DNA of 64,000 bases from Antedon mediterranea (lineage: Eukaryota; Echinodermata; Crinoidea; Comatulida; Antedonidae). How positions within the stretch are numbered: position 1 is the stretch's first letter; each line of letters starts with the position of its first letter. The position numbers and the translations under genes are program-made. The notes under the pieces were generated by a model. The model worked only from the letters and a program-made list of their open reading frames with translations, had not been told where the DNA came from and searched no databases. This document shows, piece after piece, positions 23,041 through 34,500 of this stretch. The stretch is from positions 7,722,312 to 7,786,311 of the forward strand of contig NC_092675.1 of NCBI RefSeq assembly GCF_964355755.1, read 5' to 3'.

Positions 23041-23375
23041 TTCAAATTGAAATCTAGCCTACATTTATCCAGATTCCTAACCTACATCCATCCAGATACC
23101 CAGCCTACATTCAGATACCTAGGCTACAATACATTCATCCAGATACCTAGCCTACATTCATCCAGATACCTAACCTACTTTTATCCGGATACCTAACCAA
23201 CTTTCATGCGGATACCAAGCCCACATCCAGATACCTAGCCTACATTTATCCAGATACCTAACCTACTTTCATCCGGATACCAAACCCACATCCAGATACC
23301 TAGCCTACATTCATCCAGATACCCAGCCTGCATTCATCCAGATATCCAGTTTTCATCCAGATATCTAATGTCCAC
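23041..23375. repeat. Minisatellite, unit about 23-24 bp
   Basis: Repeats of cattcatccagatacctagc (with ccta linking units) run with substitutions and a few shortened units for about 335 bp, just after the chitin synthase 3' end. Confidence 0.85.
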
Positions 23376-23399
23376 ATGGTGCAATAGACCAGGGTGGGT

Positions 23400-26010
23400 T
23401 CATCGGTCACATGGTGCTATCCGACTTCAAGATTTTATATAGCTTTGGTGCTAATTATTTAATTATAGTAATAAATAGTAAAATAAGATAAGATTATCAA
23501 AATGTTAATATATTAATTAATTTCATATATTATTTAACATTGTTTATGGTGAGATAGAACATTAGTGGTTAATGTATACTATATACTGTAGTAATCTTAA
23601 TCCACAATAATGTTAATTTTAAGTCAATTTCATATTTGTATCATTTAATATTGTTTATGGTGAGATAAACTAAAACAAGTAATTTTATTCCAAAACAATT
23701 ATTTTGCCATATTATAGACTATAGGTGAAGTAATATAAAAGCATACTAGTTAATATTATATATGGTATATAAATTATTAAACAATATTGTAAATGGTATA
23801 TCAAAAATCTAGTGGTGGTTTGTTATTTTTTATAGAGATTTAATATTTATTATCTGATATGTCACTGCATTATGTGTGCTACATTAAGTGTTTGTGTATT
23901 TATTGCAAATCCATTTTGGATTATCATCAGGTAGTTTTAAATTGGTGTGCTAAAATGCCTATGTTACTGATACTTCATTTCATTTTATGTTTTTATATAT
24001 ATTTTTTAATGTTTTTCATTTAACTAAAACTATAGATTACAAGTCTGAAAAAGTAACATAATGTTCACTAGTATTAGAATCAAAATTAAGCCGAAATGAA
24101 GTATACATTTTCAACTTGGTTAAAAGGTGTTAATGAACATACATAAAGTATGATAATTTAATATTACTATAAACTTTTTAAAATTATTATTTATATCACC
24201 ATTGAGAAAAATAAATACTATAATATTATTAAATTCAATGGATCGTCTGTCATTTAAGTTGTGGAATTGATGATTTTTAAGATTTGAATGCAGAAATAGG
24301 TTTATATACAATTATAACACAGGAAACAAGAACAAGAAAGCATACACGTTGTACTGTACACCAAAACACATTCAAAAGTACCAAAAAGCATAGGAGAAAC
24401 AAATGTTTGGCCACAAAATACAAGGCCATATACATGGCTGCAGTCGCGTGCTCAAGTTAGTGCTTACCGACCGACCAACCGACATAGTGAGCTGTAGAGT
24501 CGCGTTGCACGCAACTAAAAACTGGCTATACTGTGTCACAAAGCAATTTCTACAAACAAATTTAAAAGCAGCTTTAGGTCTACAAGAAACAATTAAAATC
24601 ACACATTGGTTTACTAATTTAAACAAAAAAGACCAACAGAAAAACAATATACTGTAACACCGCGAAAATGAAAATAGGACAAAAATGTTATTTTTGACGT
24701 ACCCCCTCTAGAGATTTATATAATGTATAATATTCATTTCTTGTTTTATTATTTAACTATTATTTAACCATCAAATATGTAGAATAATAAATTGCTTTAT
24801 AAGTAGAGATACTGTAAATAATGTGCTAAACTGTTATTAACCGTTGCAATAAGCAATTCATTTTATTCTTTATTCAACAAAAACAATTTAAAAGCAAAAT
24901 GGATCTAGTTTATAGCTATCGTAAATAAACGTGTTCTATTTAAAAATTTTATTTCAGAAGAAGGGATATATTATAAATTATGTCAGTTCTCTGCAACTAC
25001 AGAATAAAGTATACAATTGTAGTTTTTAGATGTGTAGCAGGCGTTTAGTCTGTAAGTTACGTGAAAGGGTAGCTGTATTGTTTATACAGTATAAATAAAG
25101 TATCTTTCAAAATTGATAATAACCAAACCTATTTTACAGAGGTGAGAACAAGCAAGCGTTGTAAAATAAGTCTCTAAACAAAGTTCCTTTTGTAAACAAA
25201 GTTGTTATGTGTTATGTCCTACGTGAATTTTTCGCAGAATTATATGATAGGAATTTTACTGATTTGTCAATGCCTTAATTAGAATACAATGTCATTAAAA
25301 TTGTTATGATATATCTTTTTCTGACAAAAATTTCCACTATCCGAGTAAATTTGTGTAAATTTCCAATCTTTAAAAAACTAAATAAAGTAGGCCTACTTTA
25401 GGGCTAAATGTAGCACCACAAAAAGAACTTATTATGACTCTACCCTTTAGTTTACATTAAAAGCTGATTAGTTCATAACATGTTACAGAATTAGTTAACA
25501 TTTGAATGGTTAAATTCAAGAGTATAATTTACATAATAAATCAAATCTCAAAAACTGCTTATTTACAAAAACTTGGAATAAAAATAAAAATTATTTTGTT
25601 GTTTTTACTTTCAATATGTTTAAAATAATTATATAATTTCCAAGTAAATATTATAAACCTGTTAACAATTTGTATAAAAAATTATCTAGAATACAGTTGT
25701 TTTGTTTACAGTATTTGATAGCAAAAATTACTTTAATAACGAACTGAGCCATGTATTTAATGGTGCTCAAACTTGTTCTGTTTCAGTAAGCGTCAGATAA
25801 AGCACATTGGAAACGTTTTTAATAACCTGTAACTTAACTTGAAATTTGTTCAAATAAAACAAGTAAAAATGGAACATAAACAATGTTAGTTACATAGAAT
25901 GTTAAAATGTTGATTTCATATATTACATTTCTGGAGACAACTTGTTATGTTGCCAATAAAGAGAAAATAAATAAATAAATAGTTGTCTTTATATATATAA
26001 TTTGAATATA
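23400..26010. other. Intergenic between convergent chitin synthase and SYCE2 genes
   Basis: AT-rich, no coding exon supported. A (GACC)n-core dispersed repeat lies at about 24420-24525. It is bounded by the 3' ends of two convergent genes, so it should contain their 3' UTRs and no promoter. Confidence 0.45.
24420..24525. repeat. Dispersed repeat with (GACC)n core, best-preserved copy
   Basis: aaggccatatacatggctgc, then gtcgcgtgctcaagttagtg, then ttaccgaccgaccaaccgac and agctgtagagtcgcgttgca. The AGTCGCG motif occurs in both orientations near the ends. Confidence 0.6.
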
Positions 26011-26016
26011 AAGAAG

Positions 26017-28285
26017 TTACTTGTTAGATTGGCAGTGAATATCTTTGTAAAATATTCCAAGCGCTTGTTTGAACTGTTCCATCTCTTGCTCAATCTTGTG
26101 AATTCTTTCAAGTGTAGCAAAGAGCGTCTGTAGTTTCTCCTGCATTATCTGTCCATTTCGTTCGTAGCACTGAAACATGTGTAGATCAACAGCTTTGCAG
26201 GTTTCAGTCACCTAAAAAAAAGTTTGAAGAAAAGGAAAGCTTTTAAATATTATTAAACAAAAATTAAAAAGGGCTGGAATAAAATATATCTGTCACTCTA
26301 GCATGACAAGACAATGAGATAATTTAATTTAACTAAATACAAAATATTAATAATTATACTCAAAAATAAAAAATATAGTACAAGAACCCCTATTTAAGGA
26401 GACACCTTCGGGACCAACACAGTTTGATTGACAGGGCAGTGTGCCCATTAAAAGGGTTGTCCTAAACGAGGGGCTCTACTAACACTTGCAATATTGTACA
26501 TTAATTAACTTTGACTTTTACATTTCACAACAAAATAAGTACAGTAGTTTAGATTACATTATGGCCTAAATACTATAGCAAACTAGATCGGCAATTTGGT
26601 GAAAATGCCAGAGGCTAGTAGAATATTGAACAAAGTACAGTAGAAGTAGAGAATATAGCTAAAATATGAATTTAATCTATTAGGCTCTGACTAGTTTGAC
26701 AAAAAAAAGTGTAATGTGCCCAAATATGGTAGTGATATGACATCATGTCCATTATGATTTTTTTGTCATATAAAGTTTGATAGTGTAGACAGAGTTTAAC
26801 TGGCCAACATTAATGTAAAATGCTTCTGGATTATAAGCAAAATAAGAGCAACATAATATTTGAATCTGTTTTTGCATTTTTAATTTAGCTTTTTTAAGTT
26901 TAAATAGAAAGTTTCTTCCATTAATGCAACTTAAATAACAACAGTAGCTTATTGGTTTTTTAAAAATAGGCTGTCTTCCTGATCCAGTGGCGGATCCTGG
27001 ATTTTAAACAAAAAATATTGTGGTAATGATTCAAAGTGGTGAACTTAGCACAACAATGTCCTATCTTTTGCTGTCCTTTTGGAACAAAAGTGTAGCCTTA
27101 TGATTTTGATAAGACAGTCTGTAATTCATGTTTTAGTATTATTAATCATAGAACTACAACAATTAGAGTATGTCAAGACTAATCACTCAAGGAACATTGA
27201 ACTGTAATTTTTATTTTCTTTCTACAAGCATCATTAGATACAAATCAGTATTATTATGTCTATTTTTAGTAACAATGTACTGTAATTATACAACCATACA
27301 GTAAAATATATTTAATACGTATTATCTGAACAAAACATTAACCTTCGACACATTATCACTATCATATTTGGGCATATCACTACCATTTTTGGGCACATCA
27401 AACTTTTGATAGTGTAGCCATAGTTTTAGAGAACTCAAATCAGGGTTTACTGTATAATTTACTTAAAGAGAACACAGAAAGAAAGTGAAATTAGCTATGC
27501 ACCAGATTTGATAAAACTGTGCATTATTTTTATTACATCCATCAGAAAATGACTTATTTGTCACAAAAATAAGACTCTCATGGGCCTGTGACCTAAAGGT
27601 AAATAAAGGCAGAACATTCTGTAATAATGAATGAACGATATGAATGAAAATATTTAATATTACTTTCTGCATTGTTAGTTAGTTTAAATTATAATAGTCA
27701 GTATAAAAAAATACATCATTTAAACTTACCTTTTCTTCCAGATCTTTTTTAAAATCGCTGATAAGAGCTGCATCTGATTTTCGTTTAAGGTTTAGATCAT
27801 GAATTAATTGCTGTGCGGTTTCTTGAATACTTTCTCTAGTTGTTTGCATTGCCAGACCTAATTTAGTAGAATGTTTAACTAGTCCTGACTGGGCTGCTGC
27901 TGACTCTGTGGGAGCACTATTTATAGATATTTAACAGTTTAGAATAGAATAGATTATAAAATAAATATAAATAAATCAATTATTAAATAAATTGTATTGT
28001 ATGCTGGTTATATTGCGATGAATATGTTATCAAAATCATATAAGTAGGCTACATTTGAGAACACATTATTGCTTGGGTTCGAGTCCCACCAAAAAATTGC
28101 TTGCGAATTTGTTAGAATGTATTGTATCAAGTACATTTAGAGAGTATGGCAAAACGTGTGAACAATTAAATTAACTAGATCCCTATAACTAACTATTCTA
28201 ACCTTTGCTGAAACTGTGTAGCTCCATCTCCTGTAGGTGGTTCAAGCAGGTCTATACTAGCAGGTATCCCACCAGGGTGGCTCAT
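26017..28285 (-). CDS. SYCE2: Synaptonemal complex central element protein 2-like, complete, 3 exons
   Basis: SYCE2 is a small coiled-coil protein of the synaptonemal-complex central element, which forms fibres with TEX12 during meiotic prophase. The minus-strand join is 28285..28203, 27916..27730 and 26211..26017, encoding 154 residues. Junctions are AAG|GTTAGA to TAG|TGCTCC (phase 2) and AAAAG|GTAAGT to TTAG|GTGACT (phase 0). The core AQQLIHDLNLKRKSDAALI, then FKKDLEEKVTETCKAVD, then NGQIMQEKLQTLFATLERI and finally FYKDIHCQ aligns by eye with the conserved C-terminal half of vertebrate SYCE2 (the pattern IIQEKLQ...YKDLC). The N-terminus is shorter than in mammals. An in-frame stop lies shortly upstream of the ATG, which supports the start. 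Recognition is from memory of the family and needs a database check. Confidence 0.85.
26681..26801. mobile_element. MITE, GCTCTGTCTACACTATCAAA family, copy 3 (intronic)
   Basis: ggctctgactagtttgac..., gtgcccaaatatggtagtga and aagtttgatagtgtagacag in the second SYCE2 intron. A partial copy (catatcactaccatttttgg..., ttttgatagtgtagcc) lies at about 27347-27428 in the same intron. Confidence 0.75.
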
Positions 28286-28379
28286 GACTGTGATTAGTGA
28301 TCAGCAAATTCCCTGAAAAGCCTGGAACTATCCTATATTTTACTATACAGAATAATAGAATTGTTATACACTATTAGGC

Positions 28380-29275
28380 CTCCATCCAAGTCCCAGTATA
28401 ATAGGCCCAGGCCATATTTATACCACACATGACAAAAAAATGTTTAGGCCCTAGGCCTAGGGTTATCAAATCTATTTTGTTGGAGAGAGAAGAGTAGCTG
28501 CCCTCTCTGTTACTTTTATGAAATATCACCAATCAATAACATTATTTATAAAAAATATTAATATAGGCCTAGCCTAGAGGTTAAGCCTCCTCTTGGCCTA
28601 CTACTAGGCCTAGGTAGGCCTACATTTTATTTGTGTAAAGCAAGATAAAGAATGATCAAACTAGCCTGGCCTACTAGGTAGGTAGGAGGCCTATAGTATA
28701 ATAAAAGGCATAGGCCTATAGGCTACTACTACTAGGCCTAGGTAGGCCCATATATTATATGCCTACAAAATACACTCCTGGCAAGCAATATTATTAGGCC
28801 TAATTCAAGATTTTAGTTAATGACTAGCCTCTAGCTAGGCCTAGGCCCTGGTATGCCTAGCTAGGCTAGTCAAAAAAAGTAATATTCCCTCTCTAGGCCT
28901 AGGCCTATACTATTAATTACTACTAGCTACTGGCTAGTTAGTAGGCCTATCTAGCCGGCCTAGCATAGAATAGGCCTAGATTAGGCCAGCCTAGCATTCC
29001 ATAGGCCTAGAGGCCTACTGAGGCTTACAACTACTACTTAATATATGCCTACTAGGCCTAGGCCTAGCTCTAGGCTAGGTTAGGCTGGCCTAACTAGGGC
29101 CTAGCCTACTCTAGTAGGCCTAGGCCTAACTACTAGCCGTCCTAGGCTAGGCTAGGCTAGGCTAGTCGGCCTAGTGTGTGGCGGCCGGTTTATTAGGCAG
29201 GCATTAGGCCTAGCCTAGAGGCCTAGCCTAGCCTATCTATGACTATGTCTAGGCTAGCCTAGTTAGGCATATAAT
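28380..29275. repeat. AGGCCTA / CCTAGG-rich low-complexity tract
   Basis: Nearly 0.9 kb dominated by overlapping taggccta, cctaggcc and ctaggctag words, with no fixed period. Single AGGCCTA words are scattered over the whole window; here they are packed. It lies immediately upstream (minus-strand sense) of the SYCE2 start codon exon. Confidence 0.85.
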
Positions 29276-29279
29276 TATC

Positions 29280-29600
29280 TACTCTTGTTATTCACCTCTC
29301 TTTCTTTTTAAATATTTGTCACCGAACTTCAAATTAAGACGATTTTTGTTTACACAGAGAGTACGAAGAGGGGCGCTGATGATGATCGGCTCTCTTTTCC
29401 TCAGATCATCACACCACAGGGGGAGAGAGAGAGACACTAGAGAGACACGGGCGGGCGCGGCGGGGATCGGAAAGCATGCTGCTACATCATCTCTACTCGC
29501 TCTATCGCGCGTTCCCACTGCAACACTTGACCTTTTGACCGCAACGTGAAAAAACTTTTCTCCAATCAGCATGCAGAGCGCGCGAAGTACAGCTAACGAT
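29280..29600. promoter_or_regulatory. CpG-richer patch, candidate promoter region
   Basis: Unlike the AT-rich surroundings, this stretch contains many CG dinucleotides (gggcgggcgcggcggggatc, tatcgcgcgttccc) and a CCAAT at about 29561. Open frames on both strands look like base-composition artefacts. It may be the SYCE2 promoter and 5' leader (minus). Position and composition are the only evidence. Confidence 0.35.
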
Positions 29601-29910
29601 TGTGTGTTCTTAAATTTTGTGTTTTCCCGTGTTTCATTATTATTATTTCAACCATTGAAGAAAACCCACTATTATAATTATTAGATTTCTAATTCTACAG
29701 AAGGGTTACCCGAAAGCTCTACAATTTCTTTATCGACTGTTTTACTTCGTTTTGGTTTAGGTTTTTGGTTATTTTAGTTTTATCCCCTTTGAGATCCAGC
29801 CACATTTTTCAGTAATATGCCTTTGATTCATATATTATTAGATTTTATTTCTAATTTCAACAACATAATATATATATGTCCAATCCCTTTCCGTGTGATA
29901 TTGACTTCAT

Positions 29911-29928
29911 GGGGGGGGGGGGGGGGGG
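29911..29928. repeat. Poly(G) run of 18
   Basis: An uninterrupted run of 18 G. It could form a quadruplex and is also a likely site of length error. Confidence 0.8.
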
Positions 29929-30296
29929 TGGTAGGCCTAGTGTTACCAAAGTCTGGAAAGTAAATAAATTCGTTTTTTGATACAGATTATTTTGGTGATA
30001 AATATTTATAATCTATATATAAATAACGACACTAAGCACATACACTGACAACAAAATAAACAGCTTCTGATACAGTACAGATACAGTACTTTATTTTGAC
30101 ATGTCAATGCTGTGTTATAGTAGTGGTACAGAATAATACAAGTTGTTACTGTTGATTGGTGGTAAATGTTTACAATCGTTACCTCGCAACCGCAACCTAA
30201 AATAAAAGAGAGGAGGCGTTTGTTGTAGTAGTCATGGGAATAACCTTTATTTTGATGACCTCTATTCTTTTCTGTTATGTTGTTATGTTGACTTAC

Positions 30297-30431
30297 TTCG
30301 CTACGCATCACTGCGTTGCCGATGTTTGAGAGTCGATCGTGTGTCGCGCCGGGGATGTGATCCATCGATCGAGTAGGAGAGTGGATCTGAGAGCCACGAA
30401 CATCGTCGCCGCCGCGGCGAAGAAGGATCAT
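30297..30431 (-). CDS. Candidate first coding exon of an unidentified gene
   Basis: The minus strand reads ATG (ctATGATCC) and encodes 45 residues including SMDHIPGATHDRLSNIGNAV, then meets a perfect donor GAA|GTAAGT in phase 0. The segment is GC- and CpG-rich against an AT-rich background, which favours a real exon. I do not recognise the protein and cannot see the next exon. Direct in-frame joining to the SYCE2 exon at 28285 fails because stops intervene. An overlapping frame to 30006 past the donor is intronic in this reading. It could also be chance composition. Confidence 0.3.
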
Positions 30432-30840
30432 AGCTAGCTTTGCACTGCCTGGCTGCTGGGCCGTTCGGCAAAGAAGACATGTCTTGATGTTTTTAATAAC
30501 CTAGTAGTCCTCTTGTCTATCTACTAGTACTGGAGACTTCGTCGTACAGTTTTTTTTCAATCTTTCTTATTGCAAATAGAATGAATGAATGGTATGTATG
30601 AAATTTATTTAAATTCATTTCCTAGCTAGGCCTAGCCTAACTAGCCCACCTAGCTAACTAGGCTAGTAGGCCTAGGCCTGGCCATCCCCAACCAGGCCCT
30701 TTAAAGTTTAGGCCTACATGATTTGTTAGCTAGGACTTGGGCTTAGGCCCTTGTCTTGGTCTATGCCTACTATGCGTGGCATGTTGTGGGAACCATAGAT
30801 TGTTTCACAGAGCTCGACAGTGTTTGGATTTGTGTTGTTA

Positions 30841-31568
30841 CATTCAATGGGATTAGGCCAAGTTGAGCCGCCGACAAGTTGAGCCGCCACCAGAAAAACG
30901 TTATTTTTTATGGAACGCCAAATGCTAACTTTCGCCGGTGCTCGTTCAATTTATATTAGGGATCGATGTACATTCAAAAGTTTATATATCATGGTTTTTA
31001 GTATATATATTATTAAATATTATAATTAAAGAAATAATTATGAAAATCTGGCTTGTAGATTCCAAAATATAAAACATCACCGAAAGTGATCGTTTTTAGC
31101 CAAAAATGACGTAAACAACTAGGTAGGCTTACTCCATTTTTCGGTAAAATAATTACATAAAATCACGTTTTTTAGTAAAATATTTTGTGTATTAACATTG
31201 TAAAATTCAATAAAATATGATATTAAAAGATTAGTAAATAAAAAATAATATTTATTTAACCTCATTCGAAGAATGTTAATACTCTATTAATTAGTCCTGA
31301 GAGAGGACAACGTGACTTTACGTGGTAGGCCTACACGCGGCGAGAAAAATTATATTACTACTTTCCTTTGCTGTGTTGTTAATTATAATATGTAATTATA
31401 TATTATTTATTTTCATGACACAATAAACCAAGACCATGAACTTATGTACTAGGACACCATCCTAATCACTACGCGAAATGTCGTAAAAGACGCATGCACT
31501 GGGCGTTTCATAGAAATCACCGGCGGCTCAACTTGTCGGCGGCCCAACCGGTCATATCCCATTCAATG
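30841..31568. mobile_element. 728-bp non-autonomous DNA transposon, TA-flanked
   Basis: Termini are inverted repeats of about 50 bp: left cattcaatgggattaggcca with gacaagttgagccgcc; right, on the other strand, cattgaatgggatatgaccg with gacaagttgagccgcc. The element is flanked by TA (30839-30840 and 31569-31570), the target duplication of Tc1/mariner-type elements. The interior is AT-rich with no coding frame. Confidence 0.8.
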
Positions 31569-31569
31569 T

Positions 31570-34500
31570 AGGCCTAGATTATAGCTTTGGCTGGCTATAG
31601 AACTACCAAGCTACTAGACTAGGCAAATAAATTAAGCACGTAATAATGTATTACTTAAATGTATTGTTTACTCTTCTATTCAACATTTCATATGGAATTT
31701 ATTTTATTTCAAAAGCAATTTTCTCATTGAAAAAACATGTGCAACAAAATAGTTTACCATGAATGAATTAACAATAATGCAAGTTGCTATAGGCCTAGGC
31801 CTAGATACCAGGTCAAAAATAAAAAGGGCGTGATGCACTCAGAATGTCAGCCAATTGGTTATCCAAAACATTACTACAGGAATTAAAAGTTGAAAGTCAA
31901 GACTGTGAAAATTTAGAAAGATGGGTTTGTCATAGATTATGGAAATTCATCCATAAAAAACCCTGCTGATGTCCTATCTTTTGCATTTTAAATTTCAAAA
32001 TTAAGGCAGATGCAAATTTGTTATTCACAAATTTATACACTAGTTTATGCATGAAAAGAATGTTTCTCTACGTATGCAGTGGGATACTGTAGCTGTCGGC
32101 TGTCATTCATTGTGTCTGTCATTTTAGTTTCATTTCTTGTGTAGGGAGGTTAGTGTGGCGCGGTATTTGCTGGTTTATTGAGATTTTATTTAGATTATCA
32201 TTGAAGCTTTTTCTGCCAATAATAAATACAGTCAATAGATATACCATTTGTGGAGAGGGATGTTCAATTATGAATGTTCTGCATACAAATGATTTATCAC
32301 TCTTTGAGAAGAAATGCTTACAGTACTTACTTTATCCAGGTACTTATCACCACTGCTGGTTTGTATAGTATTTGACTTAATTAAAACCACATTGAGAAAC
32401 TTTATATAAAGTACTCATGTAATACTCTGAAATACTCATATTAATATGTTCAAACTATTATAGATTTCAATACAGGTAAAATAGAAGACAATACATGTTA
32501 GTTTAAAAGGTGTTTTTATAAAAAGTTTGATAGTGTAGACAGAGCATAAGAAATGTGTAAAAAGCAATTCTCCTTGAGATGAAACAGGCTGAATATTAAA
32601 CGAAGCAATTTCAGTAAATTTGTTCAACGGATGTTGTAGTACAGTGTAAAGTGTTAAATAATGGATTTCTTGCCTCTCCTTGTAAGGTAATCCTGACAAT
32701 TAATTTTGTCTGAAGTTGCTCCCTGTGTGCTCACAATAATTGATAGTAGCAGGCTAAATTGTACGATTGTATAGAAGATTTAAAAAAGGATTCTTTACAG
32801 TTTAAATTTAACTATGTTTCCAATATTGTTAATGCCAATTACACTCAATAGTTCGGAAATCCAGTCAATATTTAGGGCAATTTGAATTCACCCCAGTAAC
32901 TATTGATTTCTACGTCAATAAATTCATTTATATATAGTCTTCAGCCATTATTTTATATAAACTGTCTGTCTCTATTAGATCACACTGTTCTATGAATAGC
33001 AAACTCATGACCCCCTTGCAGTTAGTGCGAAAAGACATTTTAACTGTGACCAAAATAAAGCAAAACTTTCTGTTCAATTCCACTTAATGGTTGCACTGTA
33101 ATGATCGTAAATAAAATTTATTGTTTCTACACCATGTCAGAAGAAAACATTTACGCACACATGTTTTTAAAATAACTACGAATAATAAATAATTAAAAAC
33201 ACTTTGATAAATGCAGCTTAGGCCATAAATCATAATCAACTCTGTGTTTTAAAAATTAATTCATTGCTTTAAATTTATTTAAAGGGATGTTTATAACATT
33301 ATAGTGCTAAAGAACAAGATATACGGTGGATTATTTTTGCTATAAACACAAATATAAAATCGTTGAAATAAAACACCTGAACGTTTGAAACATAACATTT
33401 CAGTTATGATATATTTATAGTCATTCTGATTTTTTTTTACCACAACACTTATTTTTCATAATTATTCATTCATGCCTGTTTATTTGTACCACGTGTATCA
33501 AAAGCATATGAATTTTACTATATAACTATCCCTTCCCCACTAATAAGAAAGTGCTTATTTTCAACATAATCCCTAAAATTATGAAACATTGAAGATTGTT
33601 CTGATCGATAATTTTTTGTTGGTATGTATGACATTCGATATTTTTTGCCCACACCCGGCTTTTAAAGCTAGTATATTTTTAAATTAAATTGGATTCTGTA
33701 TCCTAATATAATTTAAATTAATTACAAATTTAAATTCATTAATTTAAATAATCTAAATCAATAACATTAACAATAAAGCAACAAAATAATAATTGTCACT
33801 CAAAAGCCAAACAACTCACTCCATCACTGCCCTTGTCGCTACTCCATGAATATTAATTAAATAATTTATGGCATGTCATATAATTTATGATGTGGATACT
33901 ACATGGTGGACAATGCATCAATTAGCCCTCGACAAATTTTTGTTCATAATAATATAATCAACTACAGTAGAAATGTGTACATGTTAAAATAACCTTTAAC
34001 AAGAATTGTCGTCATTAACTTTGCTAAATCAACAGTGGCTTGGATCTGATAATTAACCAGAAGCTACTAAGAAACCAAGTTAATGTGATTATTTAATTGA
34101 GCCGTTTGCAATTACCGGTGCTGCATGTGTGAGTTAAAGAGATTCTGATGCTGAATTGAGATAATTTTGTAATGTTCTATGTATGGTCGGTAAGCATGAT
34201 ATTTGACAATTTAACAAAAGCGTGGCAAATTCCATGGTAACGCCTCATTTACAGTATGTAAAGTTAACTTGTAATTTTAGTTCTATTCTACTTTATGTAC
34301 AACTTACCATTATTGTACTTCAATGAAATAGAACTAATTTTGAATGACACAGTTATATAGTGGAATCATATTTTTTTATACAGTCGCAGGAAAAGCTTTT
34401 CTATTTTGTCATCAATAATTTATCAAAATTACTATACTATAACTTGAATTTGATGTTTTTATTTGACCTAGGATTTTTATTTTTACGCATTATAAAAAAT

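Noticed and set aside
29288-29572. Overlapping 94- and 77-codon frames on opposite strands
   Set aside because: Explained by high GC with few stops; Arg-rich translations without a domain.
30006-30296. Extension of the minus-strand frame past 30297
   Set aside because: A perfect GTAAGT donor precedes it, composition turns AT-rich and the translation becomes low quality.
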